Below, in pieces: positions 20,210 through 32,220 of a stretch of 64,000 bases of DNA (the stretch's first letter is position 1; each line of letters opens with the position of its first letter). This DNA comes from Tamarix chinensis (lineage: Eukaryota; Streptophyta; Magnoliopsida; Caryophyllales; Tamaricaceae), in the NCBI GenBank assembly GCA_030549775.1, contig CM060180.1, positions 92,588,172-92,652,171 of the forward strand, read 5' to 3'. Made by a program: the position numbers and the translations under genes. The notes beneath the pieces are model-generated. The model saw only the letters and a program-made list of their open reading frames with translations, ran no database searches and was not told where the DNA came from.

Positions 20210-21368
20210 GTTACAAATAAATATTATCATTATAACAAGATACTAAAAATATAACATGGGACATAAGGGTAAAAAAGAAAACCAATCATAACCAAAAATT
20301 AGCACCTGTAAATATGAAACTAGTTTTTCTTAACTCTTAGACCTAAAGGCTTACTCTGAAAATGGGTTCTCTTCCTAAGGAATCCACTTATCCATCCCAC
20401 TCTTATACACATCATGCCACTCCATAGCCCTCACGTAGTCATTTTCAAAATTAGTATTAGTACAACTTTCTCGTATTAAGTAAATCATAGTACCTCACAA
20501 GAGGTAGTATTCCCTCAAGTAGTCATCTATAAAATTTGTATCAATATGACTTTCTCATACTAAGTAAATTACAATACCTTATAAGAGGTAGCATGCCCAC
20601 ATTTTACATAGTAACATAGAATCCAAAAGCATACTTGAGCACAAAGAATGTATCATAACCACATATAATAATATATAAACATCCAATCTCATTCTCAATA
20701 GTAAATCTAACTAGTTCACTTCTCATCATTTTAAGGTACAATAGACATATTTGATTACTCAAGTAAATTCAAAATAATTGGTAGGCCGCTAAGGCAACTA
20801 CTAAGTCAACATATTTCAGACACTATTAAATACCAAGGTAGGGCACTAAGACAACTACTAAACCATCAAATCCTAACAAAATCTAAAAACCAAGGTAGGG
20901 CACTGAGGTAATTACCAAACCAACAATCCAAAACAATTTCCAATACCAAGTAGGGCACTGATGTGACTATCGAATCAACAACCAAAAAAATACCAAAGTG
21001 GGGCATCGAGGTAGTTACTGAACCAACAAATCCATTATTTTCATTTTTTTACATAATATATTATTCCTTTTTTTTACTTAAGGGGAATATAAGCAACATA
21101 GGGATACTGAGGTATATTTGATCATATTGGCACGCCCAGACAACATAATACCCTTACTCTCAAACCCAAGGACACATCGCTATACCCGATCATACTAGGG
21201 TAAAAAGGCTATATAGTTTCCTCCAACCTAGGCTACTTAGTTGTTAAGTATCGATATCTTCTATAGGGTCCGTAGGTCACTATAGAGTAGAGTAGCGTAT
21301 TACTAGAGCACAATGGCACACCATCAAACAAAAATAAACAAGGGCTAACACCTCACCTCTAGGGTAGC
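20210..21368 (-). mobile_element. Segment H, left part: older reverse-oriented LTR-like remnant
   Basis: Near its right edge it parallels copy A: GCTAACACCTCACCTCTAGGGTAGC matches A's ...GTCTTTAGGGTAGC region, and the sequence continues after copy B at 26275 (GAGCAAACTATTCCCAAC...GTGATCACAAATGTCACG), as A does at 6165-6240. No coding. The left end is not defined; G1 may have inserted here. The family assignment is an inference from weak similarity. Confidence 0.45.
20440..21040. repeat. Two tandem arrays in segment H
   Basis: A duplicated ~80-bp unit (AGTCATTTTCAAAATTAG...CTCACAAGAGGTAGTA) at 20440-20600, then about five ~58-bp units with the core GGTAGGGCACTGAGGTAATT and ACCAACAA at 20780-21035. 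The second array sits where other copies carry the CCAC-unit array. Confidence 0.7.
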
Positions 21369-21679
21369 TCTAACTCCCCAAAATTTGAAAATCTAATATT
21401 TAAAATTTAACCCTTTGTTTGAAATAATTTAATATTAAATTATTAATTTAATTATTTTATGTAACTCTAATTTATAAAAATAGATAGAATTATTTAATAA
21501 ATTAATAAAAATATTTTTATCATTTTATCTTACTCTTTTTATTTAAATAAATCTCCAAACCTATAATTTTACCAAAATTATTTTCTTAAAATTTTGGATC
21601 AACTAATTTAATAAATTTTCCATTAGCAAAATTTAGCATAACTTCTAATCCTAACTCTAAAGATAATTTTCTTTTTATA

Positions 21680-22740
21680 TTTCCCTTTCCCTTTTCCATT
21701 TCCTTTTTCTTGTTACTTTTCCTTCTTTTTCTTTTTCTTTCTTTCTTTTCTTCCTTCTTCTTTAGGCTAGCCCAACCTATCTTCCTCTTTTATTTCTTCC
21801 TTCTCCCACCAGGCCAACCCTTCTTTCCTCCTTCCTTTCTTCTCCTGCCCAATCCAGCCTAGGATCCTCTTTTTTTTTTTTTCCTTTCCTTCCTTCCTCT
21901 CCTTTCCCCTTTAGGCCAATCCATCTTCTCCTCTTCTTTTTTCTTCTTCTCCCTCATCCTTTGTGTGTCTTCTTCTCCCTCCTTCCCCTTCCATTTTTGG
22001 CCTATCCCTATCACATGCCTACCTTTGCTTGCCTGCCATGTCTCCTATACCCTCGTCCTACACCACCTAATCTCCTACACACTACACGCCTCTCTCTCTC
22101 TCTCTCCTCTTCTTTTTTTTATCCTTCTCTTCTTCTCCTTTGCCTCACTTCTCAAAGCTCATCTCTCTATGCCTGATTCTCTCCTCTCTTTTCTCTCTCA
22201 TTTGCTCCCCTATTTTTCATTCATCACCCCTCTCCACAGTCTCCACCACCCAATCAACCACCACACAACCCTCTCCAACACCTTACCTCCTCTCTACGCC
22301 GCCCCAACAAGCCATCACATGCTACCTTATAGCTTAATCCCTTCCTTTTTCTCCTTCTTCCCCTCGACTTCCCCCTGCATCATCACCCTTTACCACCTTT
22401 CTCCCCAATTATGCCACTACCACAACCTCCCCTCAGCCACCTGACACCACCCCAACACCCATTACTTCACCTTTCCCAAACCACCCTATATCTCCCCCTT
22501 GTCTTCCCCTTCTTTTTGTTTCTTCCTCTTCTCCCTCCCTTTTATGTGCTTGCTTCCTATAGCCACCACCACTATCTCTACCACCCCTGAGCCACCACAC
22601 CTCGACCTTCAACCACCACCCACATCCTACCTCACCCCTGCACCCAACAACCAACCCCAACTCCTTTCTACCCCCACCCTTAACCCTTTTACCCGAGCCT
22701 TACCATTCTTCCATTTTCCCTTCCCCTCACCCCTTATGTC
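21680..22740. repeat. Pyrimidine-rich tract, copy B
   Basis: C/T-dominated, including runs of T and CTCTCTCT. The frames of up to 159 codons here are low-complexity Leu/Ser/Pro products with no recognisable domain. Confidence 0.8.
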
Positions 22741-23389
22741 CATTGCATGCTCATACTATATGGGTAGCATGAGTTATGTGGCATAATTTTTGAGTGTTTT
22801 AGCAAATGTTGAGTTAAAATAAAGTTTGGTAATATTATATATTTAATAAGTATTTTTAATAAAAATCCTTTTTTACTTATCTGATAATGATATTTTACTT
22901 GTGACATTATTTTAGCTATGAAAGTTTACCTAACGGAGCTTAAGCATTTTTAACCTGGATACAAGTTAAGTTTGGTTTGGAAATAAGACAACCATCATAC
23001 CCCCACTAGAATATATGGATTGTGGTATGTTAGCACATTATAGCTTTTGGTATGTAATTTATGTAAATATGATGTGTTGCTAACAATCCCATATTATTAG
23101 TGTTATCTTGGAAAATAAAAAGAAAGGTATGATATCTTAAATATGATGTGGTATGTGTGAAAGGATGATTAAGAAAGGGGTTAATTTTGATAAAGTATGT
23201 TATGTTTATATATATGCTATGATAAGAGAGTATGGACATTTGTAGTGAAAATAGTATAGACATGAGCCTTATGGGCAATTTGGTTATTTGGACATACCAT
23301 GATGTTCAGATCTAAATGAGATACCTAATGTGTCATGAATGTTGCTAAAAGTAGATATGAAACTTTAGTGGATTATAAATATATGTGTT

Positions 23390-24330
23390 AGTAAAAACAT
23401 CAATATTTTATGACCTAAGGGTATTTTGGTAAATTTTAATGTATGGCGGTGATCATCTTAATAAAATTGTGTGCTACGTGTTATGTGGGGTTGCTTAAAT
23501 AAATATGCATGATAGGTAATAATTAGTGTTAAGAAAAATAATAAGAGTTTTGTGGTGTTAATAATGCATGTTGGGCATGAATGTTAATATTTTATGACTT
23601 AGGGGCATTTTAGTAATTTTGCATGTGAAATGGAGGTTACCTAAACAAATATGCATGATAAATAACGATTGGTGCTAAGTATGTTAATAAGGGGTTTGTG
23701 GTGTTAATAATATATAGTTGAGCGTGATTATCAATATTTCATAACCTAGGGGCATTTTAGTAATTTGGTAAGTCTAATGGGAGTTAACTTAATAAACATG
23801 CATGATAGATGATAATTGGTGCTAAGAATGATAATATGAGTTTATTGTATTAGCAATGTATCTGTAGTATAATTATTAATAATAAATGACCTAGGGGTAT
23901 TTTGGTAACTTTGTATATAAAATGGTGATTAGTCAAATAAACATGCATGATAAGTATAAGATGATGTTAAGCATGATAATAGGGGTTTATTGTCCTAGTA
24001 TTACTTAGGTGAGTATGATATTCAAAAAAAATATGATCTAGGTATATTTTGATAATTTTGCATGTAATATGGCGGTTAGTCTAACAAACATGTATAGTAA
24101 GTATAAAATGATGTTAAACTTGATAGTAGAAGTTTATTATCTTTGTATCACTTATCTGAGCATGATAATCAATAAAATATGGTCTAGGGGTATTTTGGTA
24201 AATTTTTATGTAATGTGGTTGTTAGTCTAACAACATGCATGATAGATATAAATTGATATTAAACATGATGATAGGGGTTTAATGCCTTAATATCACTTGT
24301 TCAAGTATGAACATGAACATTATTAGGCCT
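23390..24330. repeat. Tandem array of about 125-bp units, copy B
   Basis: About seven diverged units with the landmarks CTAGGGGTATTTTGGTAA, ATGCATGATAAGTATA and TAATAGGGGTTTATTG in fixed order. Confidence 0.8.
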
Positions 24331-25244
24331 AGAGGTATTTTAGTAAATTGGAGTGTATCATAATGAGTATGCATGGTCCAGGGTTAACTTGGTAAATTAA
24401 GGTTTTTTATAATGTTATTTTCATAAATATGCATGAAGTGCATCAATTGTTGATTAAGCATGAGAATGTGTGTTGGTTGTTCTAGAAGTGCATGTTAGGG
24501 TTCTATGTGCATTGATCGTTTGGTGTGTTGGGTAACTTAACTTCATAATCAATAGAGTAATTATGATATGTTACTCTTTTATAGCATGTTGGTAAATAAA
24601 AATGAATTATATGATGGAATTGGATGTTGAAGAGGTAGCTTGAGCCTTAGGTGCCCAAGTGTGAGTATTGGAACCTAGGATGACCTTAGTAGACTACCAA
24701 TGTTAATCTTGACAACAATCCTAATTTTAACTACTTTATAATATTAGAAACAATTTAAAATAGTCAAGTATGTGATTATTTCTCGTGGTCACCTTAGTTA
24801 AGATACTAATACTTAAAGTCAAAGACCTCGAGATCAAGAATTGTGGCTCTTTAGGGGTTTCTACCCTAACGACATTGTTTAGCCCACAATTGATCTAGAT
24901 TTTGCTGGTGTGCCTTAGTGCCCAACCTAGGCCCTACATCTTACTCTATTTTGCTCTAAGGACCTAATTAGGGGGTATGCATACTTATGGATTAGGTGTC
25001 CTTGTCGGTATAGTATTGTGTGCCTTGGCATACCAGTGTGACCTAGATACCTTTATATCCTTGAGTTGATAGTTGGTAGGATACTGTGCAGCTCTTATGC
25101 ACTAGTATGACCTGTGCACCTTCATGTCTCTGAGTTCTTGATCTCCCCCTCGAATAAACAAATTGAAATGGTGTGATAATTAAATGGAAATACACTAATC
25201 ACTTACAATGGAACACTACGTAGGTCGAGACCATGTGTAGTATA

Positions 25245-25450
25245 TGTACCGGTCCACCAGTTATAGTAGTGGTCAGGAGCATTCTGCTATAGATTATATC
25301 ATATGTATCGATCCACTGGTTATAATAGTAGTTAGGAGCATTTTGTTATAGATTATATCATATGTACTAGTCTATCGATTATAATAATGGTCAGGAGCAT
25401 TTTGCCCTATATTATATCATATATACTGATCCATTGGTTATACTAGTGGG
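25245..25450 (+). repeat. CCAC-unit array, copy B (four units)
   Basis: Units such as CGGTCCACCAGTTATAGTAG followed by TGGTCAGGAGCATT; spacing about 65 bp. The unit tail GGAGCATTTTGCCCTAT matches the GCATTCTGCCCTAT tail in D2. Confidence 0.8.
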
Positions 25451-26124
25451 GTCCCCGAATCTACATGGATATAATTTGAGTGATGATTGATATCTAAATT
25501 AATAGCTTGAGTCTAGACAATAATAAAAGAATTATTATAACCTGCTGATGTGATATGGTAGCAACCTTAGTGCCTACCAGGATGGGTTGAGTTTGATATA
25601 GTATTGATGGGCCAATGGGCCTACCTTTGAGTTGAGTGAATGATGTATCGTTGAGTACGTTGTTGGCTATCTAATTATACTACAAAGAGCATCCCTTAAA
25701 TGTTCCTTTGTTAAGTCTTGTTATTTTTAAGTGAATGAGCCTTTGTGATTTATAATGTTAATGTGTGTAACCATTCGAATGATTACCGCATTTCACTTAT
25801 ATGTGTGGAATTTTCATGGTCATATGTTTGATGTGTGGTAACTGATGTATTGCATGCAAGCCCTACATATTAGTCTTGTATAAAGGGTTACTCAATACCA
25901 TAGTACCGAAGGCTTCCTTTCACGAGCCCCTACTTATTTAATGGGTAGTGGCCTTTGTAGGTTAGCTCATAAGAGCTATTCCAGATTTACTTGAAACTCT
26001 TGTACTTCTTTTTCCTATGACTTTATTCTATAAGCACTATTAGTGGATTTTATTTCTTGTTATTTAACCATAGCGCTACTCTATTTTATAATTCTATCTT
26101 AGATTTTTGTAAAGTATATTTTCA

Positions 26125-26269
26125 GCCTTAGCACTTGGTACTGGAATGGTGGAGGGAAACTATTCTGGTACTAAGTGTGGTAGTAGCATCGCCAAAATTT
26201 ACTGTATTCCCTTCCACTTATAACTTTTAAAAATAAAAATTTTCAGTAGTAAATTTTGGGAATGTTACA
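26125..26269 (+). repeat. Terminal stem-loops of copy B
   Basis: CACTTGGTACTGG (26132-26144) with CTGGTACTAAGTG (26165-26177), then GTAGCATCGCCAAAATTTAC with the terminal GTAAATTTTGGGAATGTTAC. Confidence 0.75.
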
Positions 26270-26274
26270 ATAAC

Positions 26275-27449
26275 TAATCCTAGAGAGCAAACTATTCCCA
26301 ACTCGGGGTTTTTCAGTTTAAGTTTTAGTATTTTAAGCGGTGATCACAAATGTCACGTAATATACAACAATTTCCATTTCCATACTTAATTATTTTTCCT
26401 TTTATTTCCAATTATTAAGGCAACCCTAAGCTCATCAATCTATTTTTAGTCAAGTCAATGCTATGGTCAACATATCAAAATTCTAAGGTCATCCTAGCAT
26501 CCAATTATTCATAAAAGATGAATTTGGTCAAAATTATCAAAATGCCATTCAAAACCTTAGTTTTATTTATGAGAAATTTGTCATGAAAATGATAAAGGCA
26601 GTATTTCACATTATTTTAGCACGTAGGTAATCTTTGTATTATAAAGATCAACTATATTTTTTAATTTTCATGCATTTAGTGGGTTATGCTAATAAAATAC
26701 TAATCATGCATCTCTCACGTATCACATCTTCCATGTAGCTTGTATGTACACATCTAAAGAATAATACATTATTTAAATAGGAAAATTATCATTTTAATAC
26801 ATGTAGGGGAATATCTCTAACCCTAGGTCACACTAATAGAATTTATCATAAACTAACACTTTTCATATGTATATGCTTCCATGCATATTATTATAACCCT
26901 TATTATCATGCATTAGCTATCATGAGGCATTTACCATGGAATTTATATCATATCTTGAAAAGAATGAAAATGGATGAAAATTGTTGAATAAAAATAGACA
27001 TTAAGAGTAAACTTTTGAGCCTCTTTTCTCTTATTAATCAAGTGAGAGTTTTCTTGAGAAGTTGAATATTGTTCTTTAGAGAAAACTAAGCGATTTCTCT
27101 ATTAAATTGATTTGATCTTGGATTAGATCAATATCAACCAATCAAGGAACAATGAAATCATCAACCATAATTGACATTTCTGTCATCTTGGAACTAGATT
27201 TTTCTACCCAAATCACTAGATAAAAAGGTCCTACATTATACAAGATTAATCATTCATTATATTCCACATTAATTTTTCTTAAATAAATTTTAGAAATATT
27301 TGGATATCTGGCGATCATTTGGATCAAATTTGACTAACCATTGATTTTATCTAGGGTTTGGTGTTATCCTTAACACTTATGTGTATTATGTGGTATCTTT
27401 GCTTTTTGAAATTTTACCTTTTCGAAAATACATTCGGTGTTGGTGTTAT
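26275..27449 (-). mobile_element. Segment H, right part
   Basis: AT-rich, non-coding, with loose similarity to 6160-8000 of copy A in the same orientation. A possible right end near GGTGTTGGTGTTATAA (27437-27452) is uncertain. Confidence 0.35.
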
Positions 27450-28381
27450 AAAAACATGGTCCTTAGGATCCTCATTTCCTATTTTTGTAAAATAGTAGGG
27501 GTTACTAGTCATATAGTAGTTTCCTTCCTTCTCTACTCTATATGATTATTCAAACTCTATACAATGTATGCATAATTAAGGATGAAGATACCTTTGAGGG
27601 AATACCTTGGTTGGAGTCTAATAATAGTGGACTAGATGCTCAACCTATGGTGGCATTTACGATTCTAAGCTTGGTGGACGTTGGATTCCCTATAAAAAAA
27701 ACAATGCTAGTATGGTTATTTGTAGTGGCTCAAGGTACTCATATATTTCACTTTTATGCCGTATTTTTATTTGTGCCCTTATCATTGTGGTGGGATTGGT
27801 GTTTTTATATGACATGTTCTTTATTAATTATACCCTTAATGTTTTTCATTATGGTGGGACAATCATCCCTGTATGTATGATATTTATACCTTGTTGTTAT
27901 TATTATGAGCCATGGGTTCTGTTTATTGTTGGTAGGACTAAATGTCCATGCTTGTGCCTCGAAGTTCAAATCTATAGGCCCATTTCTTATATGATTTCCT
28001 TGATTATGCCTCTGACTATATGTCTTGTGCGACACTTGTTGAAAAGCATGAAAGATATGCTCGTAGGTTTTGATTAATTCATATATAGTTGTAGAATCCT
28101 TCATGATTCCATGCTGATATGACCTTATGTGACACTTGTTGGAAAATTATGATAGAGATGCCTAAGAGTTTTTATTGATTCCTTTATATTTATTGAAACA
28201 TGTATGACTCCGCATTATATATTATTTATGTCTTAGGTTGCTAGTTTTATATTACGTATTTGGTTAAGTGTAAATATGAATCATGTATGTTTTCTGGTTA
28301 ACATGATTACTAGTATTTATTTATATCAACATGTCTCATGTATTTTATATCATATTCCATGATTATGTTCTAGTATTAGCA
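27450..28381. other. Unassigned AT-rich stretch left of the copia element
   Basis: Contains open frames of 112 and 121 codons in overlapping frames with no recognisable domain; I do not call them genes. A ~110-bp tandem duplication (GACACTTGTTGAAAAGCATG / GACACTTGTTGGAAAATTAT) occupies 28028-28205. Confidence 0.4.
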
Positions 28382-28779
28382 TGTCTTGACCTCTTAGGTC
28401 AATCAATACCTTAAAACTTATTTTTATGATAACAAAGAGGTTTAAACAATGATGTGCATGAACTATGGTGATATAAAGGATTTAAAAACACACTAATTTA
28501 AATATATTCTCAAGTACAATATTTAAAAGAGCAATCAAGTCTTAAAGTATAAGAGAAGATTATAGCAAGACTACCAAGAATCAAGGCCTCAAGGTGTATA
28601 CTTCATGTCTTAGGTTATCTTGTAAAGTAGTTTGAGCATAACACTTTTTATTTTAATCACTCTAAAAGTTTTAAAATCATCCTTAAAACTTATTTGATAT
28701 AAATCCCTTGCTAAATTTGAATCCCAAATCCTTTTAAAAGTTTTTTCAAACATATTAGTTCTAGTTAGAACAAGTCAAT

Positions 28780-29620
28780 TGATTTAGAACCGATAGAAAG
28801 GTCTCACTAACCAAGCTATGATTTTTGCTTCTACAAACCCATTTGGTCTCTATTTGAACACTTTGACTAGTTCATAAAACCAATCAAATGGTTTAGAAAC
28901 CAATTAACTAATTTCACTAACCAGGTTATAGGTTTTACTGCTATAGGAGTTCATTTGGTCGTTGTTTGAATAATTTGACTAGCTCATAAAATCAATTGAC
29001 CAGTTTATCCTAATCAAGATATGGGTTTTTCTCCTATAGAAATATATTTTTTCTCTACTTGAACACTTCAACTAGTTCATAAAACTAATCGATTGGTTCA
29101 ATAACCAATTGACCAGTTTTACTAACTAGGATATGGGTTTTACTCTTGTAGAAACCCATTTTGTCTCTGTTTGATCACTTTGACTAGTTTCATCAAATCA
29201 AGTAGCTGTTTCACAAACTAATTAACTACTTTTACTAATTGGGCTATGGGTTTTGCTCTTACGAAAATCCATTTTGTCTTTGTTTGATCACTTTAGCTGG
29301 TTTCATCAAACCTATCGATTTGTTTGACCAACCAAGCTAAGGGCTAAGATAAAGTGTAAAATTATCTTAACCCAACAACTAAACAAATCAACTAGAATAA
29401 AGGACACATAACTAGTTTACTAAACCATTTGAATGTTCATTTATATTCATAGGACCAAATGTGTATGCCAGAAAACCAAGTAACTTTTTTTACTTACTAG
29501 GTTGTGACTTTTCCTTCTGTAGAAACCCATTTCATCTCTATTTTATTACTTCAAATAGCTTCATCAAACCAATAAACTAGTTTACAAACCAAGAGAATGA
29601 TTGCGACAATGTTCAAAATG
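28780..29620. repeat. LTR minisatellite of about 105 bp (six units)
   Basis: Landmarks repeated in order: TTTGATCACTTTGACTAG, TCAT.AAACCAATCGATTGG, ACTAACCAAG.TATGGGTTTT, GAAACCCATTTTGTCTCT. The 3' LTR copy (62745-63060) has about three units. Confidence 0.75.
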
Positions 29621-30066
29621 GTTTTTCCCCAATGATTAAATAGATTAATTGGTTTGAGTAAATTGATCAGATGGTTTGAAGCACACATTAGCTAATTTAC
29701 TAAATCATTCACTTATTCATATATGTTTATAGGACTAATTTATGTAATGGAAACATTATCACTTTAGCTCTTAACATATTCCATCAACTGGTTTGAACAA
29801 CTAATCGACTAGTTTTATGCAACCGACCAACTAGTCAACATTAAATGCAAAAAAATATGTTTGTTGCTTGCACAACAGATATATGCTCTTTACTCCAAAA
29901 AATTATACATTTGGATATAAGTATAAATATCATTTATGAGGCCACATACAAACAAATTTTGAGCACTAATTAATTAATTGAATCAATTCCTTACTCTTAC
30001 TTACAATTAATTCATATTATCCACTTTCATATTCAACTCAAGTTGAGATATTTTTAAATGCTTTTG

Positions 30067-30150
30067 TGATATAGGAGTATCCCAAAAAAAAGATAATCTA
30101 CTTATTAACTTTTCCAAATCTGAAGACTTCAAAACTCTTTTCACTTAGGT
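30067..30150 (+). repeat. 5' LTR stub of the inner gypsy element
   Basis: TGATATAGGAGTATCCC... to ...TTCACTTAGGTAAT aligns with 33397-33480 (AGAAGCATCCCTAAAAAATA ... TTACTTAAGTTAAT). It then jumps directly to sequence leading into the protease. Confidence 0.75.
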
Positions 30151-30968
30151 AATTTGGCCATGGAGGGAGGGCCATGATTGAAGAAGGAATTTTGGATAGA
30201 GGAGTCTTTGATGGTAAGAAGGGTTTTGTAAATAAGGGAAACCATGGAAGAGGAGTCCTAAAGGGAGAAAATATTTCATACCAAGTGTACCATACTTGGT
30301 AAAATAAGCTCCCTCATTGTTAGTGGGGGTAGTTGTGCAAATTTAACTTCTAACACTCTTGTGGAGAAGCTTAACTTTCCAACCGTGTCACATGCTAAGA
30401 CTTATAAGATTCAATGGCTTAATAATGGCTCGACGGTTGAAGTCACCAAGAAAATGGTTATGCCATTTTCCATAAGGAAAACTTATATGTTGTATGTGAT
30501 GTAGTTCCCATGGATTCTTGTCCTTTGTTATTAGGGAGGCCATGGAAATTTGATAGGCATGTCAAGCATGAAGGGAGGAAAAACACTTATAGTTTGAACT
30601 ATACTAATGAAAATATTTTACTCACACCCTTTAGTATTTGGTCCTCATTTGTTAGAGAGGCTACCAATTTTAAGAATGCATTGTCTGTTGATGCGAAGGG
30701 GTTGGAAAGGACCATAGGGAAAGGAAAGCCCTTGTACTTATTTCTAATGCTTAAGCCTAATGAGAATATACACACTCTTGACCCTCAGGTCAAAACCTTG
30801 CTAGGGGATTTTGGGGATGTCTTCCCAAATGATTTACCTATTGATTTGCCTCCCATAATAGGTATAGAGCATCAAATTAATTTTATTACCCTCCTAAACA
30901 AACCAGCTTATAGGAGTAATCCTAAGGAGGCCATAGAGTTACAAAGACAAGTTGAGGAGTTTTTGTGA
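30151..30968 (+). pseudogene. Aspartic protease and start of RT, inner gypsy
   Basis: A frame from about 30265 reads FHTKCTILGKISSLIVSGGS followed by CANLTSNTLVEKLNF; the family active site is D-[SG]-G-S-C, so the catalytic Asp is Ser here. After a stop at the end of the protease body, frame 30510-30968 gives CPLLLGRPWKFDRHVKHEGR, then the linker with FPNDLPIDLPP (usual FP.DLP.GLPP) and IEHQINF (usual IEHQIDL), and ends at REAxELQRQVEEFL-type sequence where a stop enters RT. Only fragments could be made. Confidence 0.8.
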
Positions 30969-31703
30969 AAGGGTTTCATTAGGGAATCCCTTATCCCATG
31001 CATGGTTTCATCCCTCTTGGTACCAAATAAGGATGGGACAATGAAAATTTGTAGTGATTGTACATTTATCAACAAAATTACTATCAAGTATAGGTATCCT
31101 ATACTTTAGCTTAATGACATGTTGGATAGTTTGCATGGGGAAATTGTATTTTTCAAGATTGAATTGAGGAGTGGGTAGTACTAAATTAGGATGAAGGGTG
31201 GGGATGAGTGGAATACTTCCTTCAAGACAAAAGGAGGATTGTATGAGTGGTTTTTCATGACTTTTAGACCATCAAACACACCAAGCACCTTCATGAGGCT
31301 TATGGATAAAGTTCTTTGATCCTTCATCTCTAAATTTGTAGTTTTGTATTTTTGTGATATTCCTGTGTACTCTTCTAGTCATGATAACCATGTAAGGAAC
31401 TTAAGCCTTGTATGCCTAGCCCTTAGGAACAAAAATTTGTATGGTAAACTAGAGAAGTGTGAATTCTTTGTGCTAAAATTCACCTTTCTAGGGTTTATTA
31501 TTTCCAAAAATGGAATCTCCATGGATGAGTCAAAGGTGGAGGTAAAAATAACGTGGCCTACACCCACATCAATTACAAATGTTAGATCATTTCATAAGAT
31601 TGCCTATTTTTATAGCAGATTCATAAAAGGATTTATCACAATTTTAGCACCCATCATAAAATGCCTAAAAAAATGGGACTTCCAATGGATTCAATCTGCA
31701 TAA
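30969..31703 (+). pseudogene. Reverse transcriptase, inner gypsy
   Basis: [20 protein letters not shown], then a damaged palm and the catalytic loop VLYFCDIPVYSSS at 31338-31376, where the usual F-D-D-I is F-C-D-I: one catalytic Asp is Cys. Frame 31344-31703 continues through LEKCEFFVLKFTFLGFIIS and the connection to KCLKKWDFQWIQSA. Several stops. Confidence 0.85.
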
Positions 31704-32220
31704 GAAGCCTTCTAGCTAATCAAGACTAGGTTAAGCTAGTCCCTTGTATTACATCTACCCACCTTTAACAAGGTCTTTGATATCAAGTGTGATACAAGAG
31801 GAGTGGAAATTGGTGTCATCTTGCTATAAGACAGTAAACCCATAGCCTTCTTTATTGAAAAACTCAATGGTTCAAGATCCAACTACAATACCTATGAAAA
31901 AGAATTCTATGCTATCGTTAGGGCTTTAGATCACTGGCCACACTATCTTCAACCATCACAATTTACACTGCATACTTATCATGATTCTCTAAAGTATATA
32001 AATAGTAATCATAAACTTAACCCTAGGCATGCTACATGGGTAGAGTTTTTATAGTCTTTCTCATTTGTAGTTAAGCATAATAGTGGAAAGACCAATATTG
32101 TAGCATATGCACTCTCTAGGAGATATTGTATGCTATCATTGTTAGAAGCAAGAGTCCTAGGATTTGGGCTTTTAAAGGAGAAGTAAAATAAATATGAAGA
32201 CTTTGCAAGATACATGGAAG
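31704..32220 (+). pseudogene. RNase H, inner gypsy
   Basis: FDIKCDTRGVEIGVILL (usual F..E.DASG.GIG.VL), then FFIEKLNGSRSNYNTYEKEF and YAIVRALDHWPHYLQPSQFT, HTYHDSLKYIN, and HNSGKTNIVAYALSRR. The first catalytic Asp position reads C-D-T-R-G and is shifted. Stops interrupt. Confidence 0.8.

Larger units (their letters stand above)
21369..26269 (+). mobile_element. Giant LTR-like unit, copy B (4.9 kb), inside segment H
   Basis: Starts TCTAACTCCCCAAAATTTG (TG changed to TC) and ends ...GGGAATGTTACA. Flanks are GTAGC (21364-21368) and ATAAC (26270-26274), a 5-bp pair differing only by transitions. Segment H reads on across the insertion. No coding domains. Order: AT-rich lead, pyrimidine tract, AT-rich segment, ~125-bp tandem array, a block matching inverted A (GATTATTTCTCGTGGTCACC), a single block of four CCAC units, terminal stem-loops. 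Confidence 0.75.

Noticed and set aside
21965..22444. 159-codon frame
   Set aside because: Product of the pyrimidine-rich tract of copy B; overlapping frames are equally open.
27542..28077. Two overlapping hydrophobic frames of 112 and 121 codons, membrane-protein-like
   Set aside because: Hydrophobicity follows from the T-rich composition; no family match, and both frames share the same DNA. Left as unassigned sequence.
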